Shown piece after piece: positions 39,301-52,500 of a stretch of 64,000 nt of DNA. Numbering within the stretch: the first letter of the stretch is position 1; each line of letters begins with the position of its first letter. This DNA comes from Brugia malayi. Its lineage: Eukaryota; Nematoda; Chromadorea; Rhabditida; Onchocercidae. The notes beneath the pieces are model-generated. The model was not told the origin of the DNA. It ran no database searches and saw only the letters and a program-made list of their open reading frames with translations. Both the position numbers and the translations under genes were made by a program. The DNA is taken from positions 19,712,721 to 19,776,720 of the forward strand of contig NW_025062479.1 in assembly GCF_000002995.4 (NCBI RefSeq). Direction: 5' to 3'.

Positions 39301-42300
39301 ATAATATAGATTAAAAGTTAAAATTCAACTTTTTCTAATCATCAGATCAAAAACATGCCTGTATTCCGGTAGGACAAAACGGTATTGGACAACAGCCACC
39401 ACTAGAACATTCCATTCCTGGACCACATTCCTAAAGGCAATTCTCAACATTAACACTAGGAATATTTCAGAAACAATTATTTAAAAATGTAAAACAAAAA
39501 TCAAGAAAAAAAATAGTTAATTCCGTTACTAATAAGAAGTACAAGTTAAACAAAAAAAAAGCGACACCTGATCAACAGCACATCTTGAAGCAGCCGTAAC
39601 ACCACTCCGACAAATTGGCATACGAATTGGTTCATGCTGTTGACAGCAACACCCTGATATGCAACTAGCCTGAAAAAGATAAAAGGAAGCCAAGGAAATT
39701 TATACATATATATATATTAGGTATGAAATGTTTTTTACCTGTTGTGAGCACGACATTGTCATTGAAACTGTTTGACCACAAAATCCTGTGGCATCTTGAC
39801 CACTGGGACAAGTTAATGGACAGCATACACCACGATAGCAACCACTATTTGCTGGACATTGTTCCATGAAACCACAAGGTTGTATTCCAGGAAAACCATC
39901 TTAAATTTGAATAAATTAATGATAAAATTTATGATTAATATTGATTTCGTTAATTATGTAAAATTACTGGGACACATAATGACGATTTGTTGTTGTTGCT
40001 GAACAATTTGGAAAGAATTTTGTTGTACGACTGGTATTGGTGTTTGTGGTTGTAATGGTTGAACAACTGGAATAGGTAAGGATTGCATTGATTCTGCGAT
40101 GATACTACAACAGAAACCACTAATCGTATAACATATCGTTCCAGGTGGACATGACTGGATTGGTGAACAAGCTGCTACAGGTGATCCTGTATTTGGAGGA
40201 CATACTTCTGAAGCATTTATATTATTTCTAGTATTTTGAAATTAACAAATCCATTTTCTTTTTTTTTTTTTTTTTGGACGTAAATGAAAAACAAAATAAT
40301 TCCTTCAAATTAAAAATTTTAACTAAGATTTTATAATTTACAAAATAAGGGAGAAAATAAGTTGGATCGAATTATTTTGTTGAAAATAAAAGACAAAAAA
40401 TGAAAATGTTCTGAAAATTATTATCATTTAAATTTATATAAACCTTGCAATTATTATAGTTATTTGTTATTATCATTATTTATTATTATTGTTATTATTA
40501 TTATTATTATTAATTAGAATATTATTAGCATTTTCTTTTTCACTACTTATATTTTGGAGCTTTTAACAACTTAATATTAATCTTGATTTCAATAATTTAG
40601 AAAAAAAGACGTCTTCTCACTTTTCCTTTTCTTTAGTTTTATTCATATTTATTAAGATATTCCTCTTATATGCTATAAGAATTGAAAAAACTTATGGAAA
40701 GCGTACAATTCTTTAATGGCTTATTTATTCTTGTGCTTTTTTTCTTAAGCTCTTATTCAATTAAGCTTTCAGATTTTAGAAAACATTAATTTGTGTGCAT
40801 ATAATTATCTTTACAAGATCATTGCTTAGAAGTACGTTTTCTTCCCTTTTCATTACTTTTAAATGACCATTACAAATTAAAATTAAAAAATATAACAAGA
40901 AAGTATTATACCTGTTATCAAAAGTTTTGCTAATTTAATTGTAGTATTTGTATTTTAATGACTTTTGATTAAATGTATTAGTAAATTTAAACCTTGCAAA
41001 ATTGTCCAACTTAGCTATTCACACACTTTAATTAAATTTTCATTTACTGTTATTCACATTGATTATTTAATTTTCCATTAAAATTTATATTATATGGAAG
41101 ATCTAACGAGGTAAAAGATTATTCATAACAGGTACTGATATTGGTAATGATGGTTCATAATTAGTTGGTAGATTTGACATTGACTGACAGCAAACTTGAT
41201 ATTCCTAAATTATTTTACAAAATTAGCCTGATAAGAAAGAAAAAAATTTAACTAGAAAATGTATAAATAAAACTAGAAAAAAGTAATAAAGCTAAAGCAC
41301 TGTTATTAATTTTTCGAGAAAAAAAAATGTAAATTTACAAAACCTCTGTGCATTGCGAGTTTCCAGGACATACATTCGTAAATGATTGTTGAGCACATCG
41401 ACTAACCGGTAATGAACCTACCGGACAACCAAGTAAACGATTAAGCGTGCAAATTTGCAATCTTGCATCAAATGTTGTCCCTGCACCGCATCTTCTTGAT
41501 GTCCATATTCCGCATGATCTATGCAACTTTTTCATATTCTCATAATTTAATATATTTTATCTAGTTAATGAGCAAAATTCATTCTTTGATAATTTTAAAA
41601 TAAAAAAAATTTTTCCATAAATTTTTGAAAATTTTATAACTAATTTGAATATATTTTGGTATGGTATATTAATATGATTACTATTATTATATATTTAATA
41701 TACAATTTAATATATTTAATATACAATTGCTCTTTTTTAAGCTGATTATTGAAAAGATGTTCCTTTCCAAAATTTCCACTATTTAATCTATTGATTTCTC
41801 GCGATATATTGATCGAATGACATCTAACAAGATGACCCCTTCCTTTCTCTTCCATCTGTTGCAGATGCATTTGATATCTACCTGGTTTGCTGTGGTATAC
41901 ACTGTAGGAAAGCAGCATTGTTAGTGGAATCGAGTTGTAAAGTTGATGATAACCAATCACAAGGCTCCATTTGCATTGGCGTTATATTTCTTACTAAATC
42001 TCATAAATCTTCAAGACTTAAAAAAAATGGAACGAATTAACGAATTTAAAAACATAACTTAATATCTATAATGAAAAATATAAATAATTTTAACTTTCCC
42101 ATTGTTATTTTTAATCAGTTTTTGTCCCTAAATTCTCAGACAGCAAATAAATGATCTTTTTTGGGATTATCAGTAAACTAAAGGACAAATCATCTATTCA
42201 GAATTTTATAATTTAGATTCCTGTGAACAGCTTTTCTATGTCTAAAATAATGCTTTAAATTTTATTAAAAAATCGGATGCGACATAGGATTTATTTAATT

Positions 42301-43087
42301 TTGTTGATGAGTTTAGTTGAACAAATAGAAATATTAATAGCAATAACCTTGGCAAGTTTTTTCACATCCGTTAACAGTCGGATTTTGTTGACAGTTCGGT
42401 TGTTGTCTACGTAACTTATATTTTTCACTACAACCTTGCTTCATATAGTCAAAATGATGTTCTCCTGGGCAAGTTTGCTTTTTCCATATTCCAATTTTAT
42501 TATCAACCAGAAAATAACGTTCGATCTACAATACTCATATTATGTAATAATAATAATAATAAAGTCTTTATAAAAGTGTAAATAGTATCAATTGGAGATC
42601 GATTTATATTGCTATAAATTTACAGATATCTTTTTTTTCCACATTAGAATTCCATCGAAGATTTCGAATTGTTTTAACATAAATAATTATGCAAACTTCT
42701 TGATCACTAAGCGGAATGCACTGGTAAAATGATTGTGGATTAGTAGCAGCACGAATGTGCTCAATAGTCATACATAAAGTATTTTCCATTGGTATATTTT
42801 CATTACCTGCAAAATTATTTATTTTTTGAGAGCAAAAAAAGAAGCATTAACAATACGAATTTAGAAGGTTTTTGTAGTTTATGTAAGTCAATACTGTTTA
42901 GAATTTTTTGTTCTCATGTTTTATCGTTTTTTTTTTTTTAATTCGCGGATTTTACTAAAATTTAATGAAAAACTTTAAAACTGGAATACGATAGATGTTA
43001 TGCTTATTAATTGCTTTGTACTAAAATAGATAACTTACCGCCTACATAATGTAGTAGGAGAAAAAATATTTGGTAACTCATAAACAT
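36312..43087 (-). CDS. Secreted cysteine-rich protein with chitin-binding-like, lustrin-type and EB-like modules
   Basis: A minus-strand gene of about 18 exons. Exon 1 (43087-43039) begins with a signal peptide (MFMSYQIFFLLLHYVGG). Exons at about 42806-42624, 42525-42348, 41993-41882 and 41518-41344 encode two peritrophin-like (CBM14-type) modules (FYQC...CPGEHHFD; FLQC...CGAGTTFDARLQIC). Exons 40207-39968, 39899-39739, 39669-39568, 39430-39359, 39183-38975, 38841-38610, 38371-38263 and 38021-37785 encode lustrin-type cysteine repeats, typically NGGCCPLPVCPSG. Exons 37606-37434, 37205-37100, 36992-~36886, ~36770-36630 and 36439-36312 carry EB-like modules (SCQASSQCNGF; ACTSDEECSSRC), ending SGIC and stop. 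A small exon near 41205, the ends of exon 2 and the join at 36.8-36.9 kb are uncertain. The architecture suggests an extracellular, possibly chitin-associated cuticle or eggshell role (inference). One intron (39358-39184) has a GC donor. Confidence 0.8.
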
Positions 43088-43785
43088 TGAAGAGAGTTAG
43101 TACTAGCAAAACAACAAAAAAAAAAAGAAATTAGTAATAGTAGTAATATTAGTACTGATAGTAATAATATTAGTGGTAATAGCTAATAATGCTGTCAATA
43201 GCAGTTTTGATAATTGAGTCGTACAGCACGAGAGCAGTAACGGTCAAATTTCTTACGAATGATTCTAATAAGATCGAAATCATAGTTAAGAGCAACTCAC
43301 TTATCTTAAAATGTTTGCTTGAAAAGTATACCATTAACCATCAAACTAGTTCTCACATTATGGTCAAAAGTTGATTCTACTTATGTTATCCTAAAATCTA
43401 GTTTATTGTAGCTATCTAAATAATGTCCCGGTCCTGCTATACCACTTTTTTCGTTTTGTCACTTGAGTATCTCTTCAATAATATAAATGTCAATGCATAC
43501 ACCATAACTGCACACCGTTCCATTGCCCTCTCAGAATTATTTGCATGACTACGTCAGCATTTCAGTTATTTTAATAACTTTACTGTTTATTATATACAGT
43601 TTCAAGATAAAGCTCAATTGGTGGTCAAAGCATGGGAAATAAAAAAGCACAAAGTGTACAGAAACATCATTACACCAATACCCTAACAAACTAATACACT
43701 AACAAAACAAGAAATATGAAATATTGACTTTAGTACATAATGCTGCAGTCATAGTACATGTTACAATCATCATTGTTACCAATGT
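43088..43785. other. Intergenic region upstream of the cysteine-rich gene
   Basis: This block contains the 5' flank of the minus-strand cysteine-rich gene and the 3' flank of the next minus-strand exons. I see no clear motif. A GTAATA-rich microsatellite-like patch lies at about 43130-43190. Confidence 0.4.
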
Positions 43786-44070
43786 TTAGTATGTCATCCC
43801 AATATATATTTCGATATTTTTTATACAAAGGAAACTTATTTCGTACAGGTCTTTGATGACCCGCCGCCAGAATTTCTTGAATTGGTTGTAATACATTACG
43901 GCACGATATATTTTATCTATTCGTTCTTTCTCTACAGATAAAAAACATACAGTAGTAAGGGCAAATAGCAATTCAAAATATTGGAATGAAAAACAAAATT
44001 ATTCACAAAATACCTTCGCTGTAAAGGGCAGCAGTAAGCGTACCCCACTGGCTCTTGTACCTTAGACAGC
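43786..44070 (-). CDS. Unidentified basic protein, last two exons
   Basis: Two minus-strand exons appear to join: one ending at about 44014 (donor GAAG|GTATTT) that encodes RYKSQWGTLTAALYSE, and one from about 43934 to the stop at 43786 that encodes EKERIDKIYRAVMYYNQF then KKFWRRVIKDLYEISF. The join is in frame (GAA G + AG AAA) and the acceptor reads CTGTAG. The composition (Trp, Tyr and basic residues, non-repetitive) looks like real coding sequence rather than AT-rich noise. I do not recognise the family and could not place the 5' exons; an acceptor at about 44101 (TTCGCAG) or at about 44058 (CTAAG) could start the upstream visible exon. It lies between TRAPPC1 and the cysteine-rich gene, all on the same strand. 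Confidence 0.4.
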
Positions 44071-44427
44071 AACAAAAGATTAAAGTTTGGAAATCATTTC
44101 TGCGAAGATAAAATCAATTGCGCACCTAATAACTAAAAGTAACTTAAGAAAACTGCTAAGTTGCAATACTGAAAGACTCGCCAATATCACTTTTGTTTCT
44201 AAATCAAAATAATTGCAAACTTATAGAGGTATATTTACTAGTTTTTCATCCTGCATCTTTATACTCTTCGATCTTTATGGCAATAGATATCGCATTTATA
44301 CTTTATGCATTAGTGACGTCAACGTAACTTATTCATACAAATATACAAGTAGATTTTTTCGAATTATCGCAGGAAAAACAAACCAAAAAAAAAAAAAATG
44401 ACCAGTAGGAAGTAATGCTGAATATAA

Positions 44428-45257
44428 TCAAAATGATGGATGATTTTGAATTAGTTGTTCAAGTCGGCTATTGAAAAGTTCATTGCTTAATTGCGCATTA
44501 CTTTCAATTAGCACATTTTTTATCACTCCATCGACATATGCCTTAATTTGCACATTCATGATTTAACTTTACATCCATATTTTCATTCTTTTTGAACCAG
44601 TCAACGACAAAGTACTTTTTTACTCGTAATTTCAGTAAAAGAATAACAAAAAGCTGCATGCAAAAGAGTACTACTTCCGATTAGTTAAGTGGAGTGATTA
44701 ATTAAATGAAAAGTACAAATATACATGCCGTCCATTACCTGATAAATACTACGCATAAGCTCAGGAATCCCGGCTGCATTTGGATCCGTGTTGAGAACCA
44801 TTTTCAATCCAGTGGGTGTTTCCAGATAGTTTAACTTATATTGACTAGTTTCAAAACTATTCACTTGTTGAATTCTAAAACAGCAATCATCATTTTGGAG
44901 AGATAAAAAGAAATCAGAAAGAAGTGTAATTCCGAAATGTGAATAACATATCCATACATGCAAACAATTGAATTGAAAATTTTTTTCAGAACTAACCCAG
45001 CTGCTGTCGAAAGTTTCAAAGCGAATGAGCGTAATGATAATAGCATGCCATACATTAATTTCAATTCCTATAACTTTTTTTCATGATTATAAACTACACG
45101 TCATACATATTTCGGTACGATTTAATTGAATTTATGAGAAAATACCAAGAATAAGCACCTGTTCCATTGACATTACCGCTTTTTTTTCCCGTCTCCATTC
45201 CCTGTATAGAACACATGCGCCATCTCGATTAAACAAGTAAAAATTGAATATTGTCAT
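44428..45257 (-). CDS. TRAPPC1: TRAPPC1 (Bet5-like), TRAPP complex subunit
   Basis: TRAPPC1 is a small longin-like subunit of the TRAPP complexes, which act as Rab1/Rab11 exchange factors and tethers in ER-Golgi and Golgi traffic. Four exons join in phase: 45257-45159, 45067-44997, 44874-44739, 44541-44428, giving 139 residues against about 145 in human. The start MTIFNFYLFNRDG matches the family N terminus. The conserved ELKLMYGMLLSLRSF, TSQYKLNYLETPTGLK and LNTDPNAAGI segments follow in order. The last exon encodes AYVDGVIKNVLIES and ends ELFNSRLEQLIQNHPSF. No domain is missing. The likely start is the ATG at 45257, since the first residues are already conserved. Confidence 0.94.
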
Positions 45258-45877
45258 TTCATCCTCAATTACTTTCGGATGATGATTATCTTAACTGAAA
45301 ACAAAAAATGAGATACGATGATTAAAGTGACATCAATGATCACCTACTATGTTTTCGTAAGACGGCAAATTTACCAATTGCTTATTTACTTAAAGTTACA
45401 CGTCACAGTACTCCCTCTTCCTAATCATATTGCTCTCATATTAAATACTATTCCATCTTCCTGCATCATACACCCATTATGTGAGTAACTTTTTTTCCTT
45501 TTCTTTACAATGTGAGCCAACGTGTTACTGAAGATATGGGAATAACATACATAAATGTTGATGCAATATAGAATGCATTTTGTCATTTCATTTCCCACAC
45601 CATATGAAATTTTCCTATTTTTTCAGGTATGGGCAAAATTATTCTTCTAAAATAAATGAACAACTAATAATAGGAAGACATCGATTATGTTACCACCTAC
45701 CCACTTTGCTGACTCTGCTTTCAATTTCTATTTCTCTCTAACTAACCAGCCTACTCTCTCGTCAACTTTGCTCTACCAAAAGTAAGGGTACTTATCACCG
45801 TCCCTGCTACTACCCTTCCCACAGCTTTACCCGAATAAAAAAGCACCTCAACAAAAGAAAGAAGTTGGGAGTTGACC

Positions 45878-45997
45878 ATGAGTGAACCAGGAAATACCGA
45901 ACGGGCCATGAAAGAACAGCTGAAACAACACGACATTCCGGAATTGTTCACGTTGACCATTTTCGGGAATCAAATCTGCATGTTCGTTGATAGTTAA
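45878..45997 (+). CDS. Short ORF, possible first exon or sORF
   Basis: ATG at 45878 opens a 39-codon frame (MSEPGNTERAMKEQLK..., ending FVDS then TAA). Its composition is more protein-like than the surrounding AT-rich readings. It lies 620 bases upstream of the TRAPPC1 start on the opposite strand and 3.6 kb upstream of the Argonaute start. It could be an alternative first exon, a small ORF in a 5' leader, or chance. I recognise no domain. Confidence 0.2.
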   Translation: MSEPGNTERAMKEQLKQHDIPELFTLTIFGNQICMFVDS

Positions 45998-46663
45998 GTA
46001 ATTAGAGTACAATAATGTTACCCGGATAGCTGTTTAGCATTCTGGTATTAATCCATTTCATTGTTTTGTTGACCTGGAATTGACTGAATGACCTTGCGTT
46101 TTAGTTGACCAAATTTATAAAATTCTTTGCTTCAAATAAAATCATTCAAATGACTCCTACCTTCAATGATATTTATTAGTTAAATTAACATCTTGCTTCA
46201 ATAATTTTCTTCGATCATATCTACTTTGATCGTATGTTACACTGAAAAATGGAATCAGAGAACGATGTTTAATTCACGACGCAAAAATTCAATTTCAAAT
46301 TCGTTGAAATATTATCAAAAAAATTGTCCTCAGTTCTAAATCATTAATTGGATGTATTCGTCCATACGTTATCATATCATATGCGTTTTGTAATTAGCGA
46401 CATTTAATTTCATAGTCTCATCAGACACTAATTTCGAAATGGCAATAAAAAAAATCTGTCGATAGATGGTCAGGTAGCCCCCTGTTTTCTGCAGTGAGTG
46501 AAGTTAAATATGTTATGATCTCATCATCATTCTAATTCTACTCAATGTCACCATTTTGCATGTAAGTGACCCAATGCTATTACTATTCACCATGTGGAAA
46601 ATAACTATTAATAACAATCAGTGATAACAACGATCGAAATAATATAAACGCAGTTAGAGATAA

Positions 46664-46742
46664 AATGATAATATTAATAATAAATAATAATAATAGACTA
46701 AATAATAATAAAATGATAATATTAATAATAAATAATAATAAT
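46664..46742. repeat. Short direct repeat, two AT-rich copies
   Basis: A motif of about 31 bases containing ATGATAATATTAATAATAA occurs twice in close succession, within a TAA/AAT-rich microsatellite-like patch. Confidence 0.7.
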
Positions 46743-49571
46743 AAAAGGATAAATATTCACTACTGTCTAAAATTTTTTATACATTCACAGTTATTCTGTT
46801 TGTTTAACAGGTCACTTTTTGCTAAGTTTTTTTTCGTACGAAAGTCGAACTGTTATAAAACTTCGCCATTCAGGAAACGAATTGTTAGGTGAGGATTTCA
46901 AGGCCAACCAGTAAGCTTTTCTTTAAAGTATACAAAAGTTGAATCATTATAAATTTCTTCAGCGTCCAAATAAATGGACAGTTAGATGAGAATATGAAAC
47001 AATATGATTATTTTTGTAGCAGAATCAGAAATAACGAGGTATGCAATGTTTTTTCTTTCTCATCTTTTTTACCATCTTTCTCCTTCTAGTAAGTAAATAT
47101 CATACATCCTTATCATGATACGATATATGATAAATCATCATTATACTTTATTTCTCTTTCTCTTTCGAATATCATCGATTGATTGTAATGCATAAGTTTG
47201 GGTTAGATATATACATATTAGTGTGACCTGTGATGTGGCCATCCTTTTGGACATAAAAATTAAAAATACACAGGACAAGGTCAAGCACATCGATAACTTA
47301 AATGGTCTTTCCACTGAAGTTTTTTTTTTTCGTAGATATGCTCCCCTTCATTATACTTGTTGTGCATACCTCATATATATATTATCTCTCCCCATTTCAT
47401 CTTTTTTACTTTTTCCTCCTAATAAATACACTATATCCCTTTCACGTCGTAAATGCTATTTCTTGCTGATGGACATAAAGGTCATTCATTGATTTAGTCC
47501 AAAATGAGAAAAGGGTCAGCAGTGAGAAAATGATGACCCTCCCCCTTTCCCCCCTTTTTCCTCATCTTCCGTCAATTTGACCCCTCCAATAATCAAAGCC
47601 ATCTTGATGCATTAGTAACCTTCGTCTCTTTCCAAGATGTTTTCTTTTCTACATTTTGGTTAGTTTGCTTTGTATAAATTGTCAGACTTTCAACATTTCC
47701 TCCCAGTGTAACTCATTAAGAAGTCACGTATGTGTGGTCAGATATTGCTACTCCAACTCAGATGTTTTATCCCTTCGTTTTCTTCTGTTTTCCGATGATA
47801 TTGTTTCGTACAAAATTTAGAATTTCTTATGGCTGATATGTCGACATCTCTAGAGAATATTGGTATAATTAAAGGACTATTAGTTACATTTGCATAACGT
47901 AACAATCTTGCTAATTGAATCTTACGTACCTGAAATGATAGGAATCAGTGAATCAATCGATCAATCAATCAATCGATCAGTGTATCCTCGTATTTTATAG
48001 TTCTCTGTTATGACTACTACTGGATTCTTCGTGCTTAATTCCATTCTTAATTTATAATATGCTAATATTCTGCACTTCTCTCGTAAAATGTTATTAATAT
48101 TATTGCTGTTGTTATTGTTGTTCCTCTTCCTCTTCTGCTTATCTCTTCCTGCATATTCTCACATCTATTTATGTGTTTGTGTCAAGTCTTTTCCGCTAAT
48201 GTCTGTAAATCTCATTATTTTCAATGATTTCTTATGGTTTTCTTTCCTTTCTTTGTTACACTATCCTCGAATGTATTATTTTTGTGTCGTACTATTCCTA
48301 TCTCTCGTTCAGGTGCCGTTGTGTTTCGTTCTTTCCACATTCTTCTTTGCTCCCTCCAATTCACATTCCTTCTCTGATCTTTTTTGCCATGACATGCGTT
48401 GCGGTTGTGATGTGTCTAGTGTGCGCGCTTCTGTTGCATTCTATGGGATATTGTGAGATAGGGGGGGATTGTTGTGTGAGTGAGTTTTGGAGTGTTCGTG
48501 GATTAGTTGCCTCGCACATACCGTGGGATGGCGGGCCTTTGGAGATTTTATGATGATCTAAAGTAAGAATAAGTCAAGTACCAGTGTTGGGATACTGATG
48601 ATGGGGAAGGATGATCATGTCACGAATATTCGGGCTAGGATTTGATGGACATGTAAACTAATAAAAGTGGTTTTCACGAATTGCAATATGGATGCTTGTT
48701 CACTCCATGTGTTTATGTCCAGGTGGAAACATATTATGATGATTTAGCAGTTAATTATTATGAGATTTCGTTGGATAATCAAATGTACACTGTTTGAGTG
48801 TGCAACTAGCGGGACCATTAGCTTCATAAACATATTATCTATATTTTATAAGTATGGTGCCTACAATGCCTGTTTTTCTTAGAGTATCTAAATCAGGCAT
48901 TTGAAACTTTTTAAATGGGGAAGTATTGTTGGTTAATTGGATGAAGTTTCATTTCATTGTTCCACTTTATTTAGCTAATTTTTTGTACTTTTTAGGGGCT
49001 TATGCAGACACGTGATGTGCAGCATAACCGCGTGAGCCATCTTTATGCAATTATTGTGAATGATATCACTGCATTATCAATTTCATCGTTCTTTCACATT
49101 TGATCTCTGGAGCGTTATTAAAAGCAGTAAGGTAGGGATTATTTTTGTCCCGAGACTGTTGGTTCGAATGCATCCTATTTTTTTTTTTGACGTTCTTTAA
49201 TCAAACGAAAGTGTTTATCAACTTTTTTTTTTGCTCATTGCAGCCTCAGATATGCCGGATGGAGTATCTATTGCATTATGAAATATTCGTTTTTTTATTG
49301 TACTTTCGCAGTTATTCAGTGAGGAATGTGTAGGTAGCTATATACAGCGATGGATTAGATAGGTCATCTGGCAAATCTAGCTTCTCACATCCACTTTTAA
49401 TCATACATTTATAAATTTTATAAACTCAGTCCTCTAATTTGCTATGTTTGTTCGGTTGCTCGTATTTTCTGCCGGTCACCTCACTGTATGTTTGCGGTAC
49501 TTCATATGGATTGTTTCAGTCTTATCGGTAATAATCCAACTGTTTAAACATATTATAACTGGAAGCAAAAA

Positions 49572-52500
49572 ATGGCAGCAATCGATCAGCAACAACAACA
49601 AGTTCTGAGTTTGTTGGGTCAGTTTACTTGTTTCTGTGAATAAGATTCTGTGGATTTTTTTTCTTTCTATGATTTGAGAAATTCATAGTAACTTTTCTAT
49701 CCGGGACTTGCACGAATCTGTATTTAAAATGATTATTAGAAGCTTAACTTATTTTTATGTAGTAACGCTTCTAATTTTTACAGAAGCATTCAATTTTGGC
49801 GATCGGCAAGGTGCATCAGCCTCGGGTATGGCACCATATCAACCCTTTCTGCAGCAAGTACCAAATCTTTTGGGGAATCCTCAGTTTCCTCAAGCCGGGA
49901 GCACCCAGTACCATATCCCACAACAACAGCAACAACAAACAGCTTTGCAGACATCACTTCAGGTTTCCTTATTCTGATTTCAGTAGGTATATAAATAACA
50001 TAACTTTTATTGATGCCATCGTTAGGTTGTTACCGTTTGATCAGCGTAACACGAATATTGGCTATATTATTCATTATTTGTTACACATAGTTATGCTTTT
50101 CAGGACGCTTACCAGTTAGCTCCAATCAATCCCGCTCCGGTGCAAATGATGCTTGGTGGTAGTGGTGGAGCACCGTCGTTCGACAGTCGTCCTGCTGGAT
50201 CTTTGGCACCCGGTGGGCCAGTAGGGAGTGGCGATGGCTCGGAAGCACCTCTTCCTCCTCCAGCTAATGTACCGCTGCAACGTCCGACTGGACAATCATC
50301 TGGTAGGAGATTGTGTTCCGTAGTCTTTTGAGTGGCTTAGTTGTTTCAGTAATATAGTCTTTGTTAGAACTTTTTGTAAGGTAAAGGTAATCCTCTTCTA
50401 GGATATAATTCATCTTGTATATTTCATGTTCATCAATATAAGGAAGTCTATGATTGTTATTTATTTTTTTTAGGACCGATACAATTCCAATGCCCTCGCA
50501 GACCTAATCATGGCATAGAAGGGCGTGCAATTGTTCTACGCGCAAATCATTTCGCTGTTCGTATACCGGGAGGTAATATTCAGCATTATTCTATTGATGT
50601 GCAGCCGGACAAGTGCCCGCGTCGAGTTAACAGGTTCATTAGCCTTTTTTTTTTTTTTAACATTTGACTTTTTTTACTTTTATTATAGGTTGTATTTAAC
50701 TGTACAATTTTAGAGAAATTGTGAATACCATGATTCGTGCCTATCAAAAAGTGTTCAGTAACATCCGTCCAGTATATGACGGAAAACGTAATATGTATAC
50801 TCGAGATCCATTGCCAATTGGGCGCGAAAGGCTGGAATTGGAAGTCACACTACCAGGCGACTCTGCTGTTGATCGACAGTTTACTGTTGCTATTAAATGG
50901 GTTTCCACGGTAACTTATCTTTAGTTTTCCGCTTCAGATGTTGCGAAATGCTATTCTTGAAAAAGCTTTTTTTTCCTCAGGTTTCATTATCGGCTCTGGA
51001 AGATGCAATGGAGGGACGAGTCCGTCAAGTGCCTTTCGAATCTGTGCAAGCAATGGATGTGATTTTGCGGCATTTACCAAGTTTAAAGTATGCATCATAG
51101 ATTTCCCTCTGAACTTTATAGAAATGAAAGGACTTTTTATATATGTTGCGTTTTTGTGTTCTGGAGTATACACCTAGAAATTTACTCAATTGATTTTTAG
51201 GTACACCCCTGTTGGACGTTCATTCTTCTCGCCGCCATTAGGCTCAGCTCATGGCCCATCACATTCAGCACAACAGTACCATACGGAAAGTAAGCTCGGT
51301 GGTGGTCGAGAAGTTTGGTTCGGTTTCCATCAAAGTGTACGACCAAGCCAGTGGAAAATGATGCTCAATATTGATGGTTAGTTTTCGTAACTTTTATAAC
51401 TTTTTCATTAATAATTTGGCTTTAATTCATTAACTGAATCGGGTCTGTCTTACTGTTTAACGTTTCTTTACGGAAAAAGAAGAAGCTGTATTCTCTGTCT
51501 GATTTTGAGATAAATATTGCATGATTTGCATTTGTAGAATACATGCTAGCTGTGTTATGGAAATTGGGCATACTAAGGAAATATTTATACAGTGAAAAGA
51601 CTGTTATCTTGTATGGTTTAAATGCACTAGGAAGAATGAAGGTTTTTGCAGTAGTGGATGATTTATTAGCTACTGATCATATCACCAGAATATTAAATTT
51701 TTACCAGCTCCCATCATATGCTTCAGTTTCGGCAACCGCATTTTATCGCTCAATGCCGGTGATCGAATTTATTGCGGAGGTGTTGGAGGTACCGGTACAA
51801 GCGTTATCCGATCGCCGTTCCCTCTCAGATGCTCAGCGTGTGAAATTCACCAAGGAAATACGTGGTTTGAAAATTGAGATAACTCACTGTGGTTCGATGC
51901 GACGTAAATACCGAGTGTGTAATGTTACTCGAAGAGCAGCACAAGTACAAACGTTAGTTTAGTATTGCATTTCCATAGTATGAAAGCAGTTTCTGACAAA
52001 TAATGTTTATCTGTGTTTTTTGTTCAAATCGCTATCCTTAACAAATGTTTTCGTTTGCTTTGGTAATAGGTTATATTAAATTTTATGACAACTGAATGTG
52101 CGACAAATTATTCCGATGACATGGTACAGGTATACATGTTTTTATCTCGCTGGAGGTTTCATTTCATTATCTACTGCACAAGTCATATTGCTTATATCTA
52201 TGTATAAGAAGTTTCCGAGAAAGAAATACTGTTTCATCGGTCGTTCACTTTTTGCAGATTTCCGTTGCAACTGGATTCAGGGCAAACCATTGATTGTACA
52301 GTTACCAAATACTTTTACGATAAATATCATATGCAGCTGAAGTATCCGCATTTGCCATGCCTCCAAGTAGGTCAAGAGCAGAAGCATACGTACTTGCCGC
52401 CGGAAGTTTGTAATATCGTTCCTGGTCAGCGGTGCATCAAGAAACTTACGGATACGCAAACGAGTACAATGATCAAGGTTGAAATTAATAAAACCCTAGT

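Larger units (their letters stand above)
45258..49571. other. Intergenic / 5' flanking region of the Argonaute gene
   Basis: About 4.3 kb separates the TRAPPC1 start (minus) from the first Argonaute exon (plus), so both promoters should lie here, possibly with non-coding leader exons. Base composition is less AT-extreme than in the left half, especially 47.5-49.5 kb. One short ORF (45878-45997) is noted separately. At 46664-46742 a motif of about 31 bases rich in ATGATAATATTAATAATAA occurs twice. I cannot identify a promoter. Confidence 0.45.

Noticed and set aside
47223..48553. Overlapping plus-strand frames of 89-122 codons
   Set aside because: Low-complexity Leu/Phe/Ser-rich readings with no recognised domain or consistent splice sites; treated as spacer upstream of the Argonaute gene.
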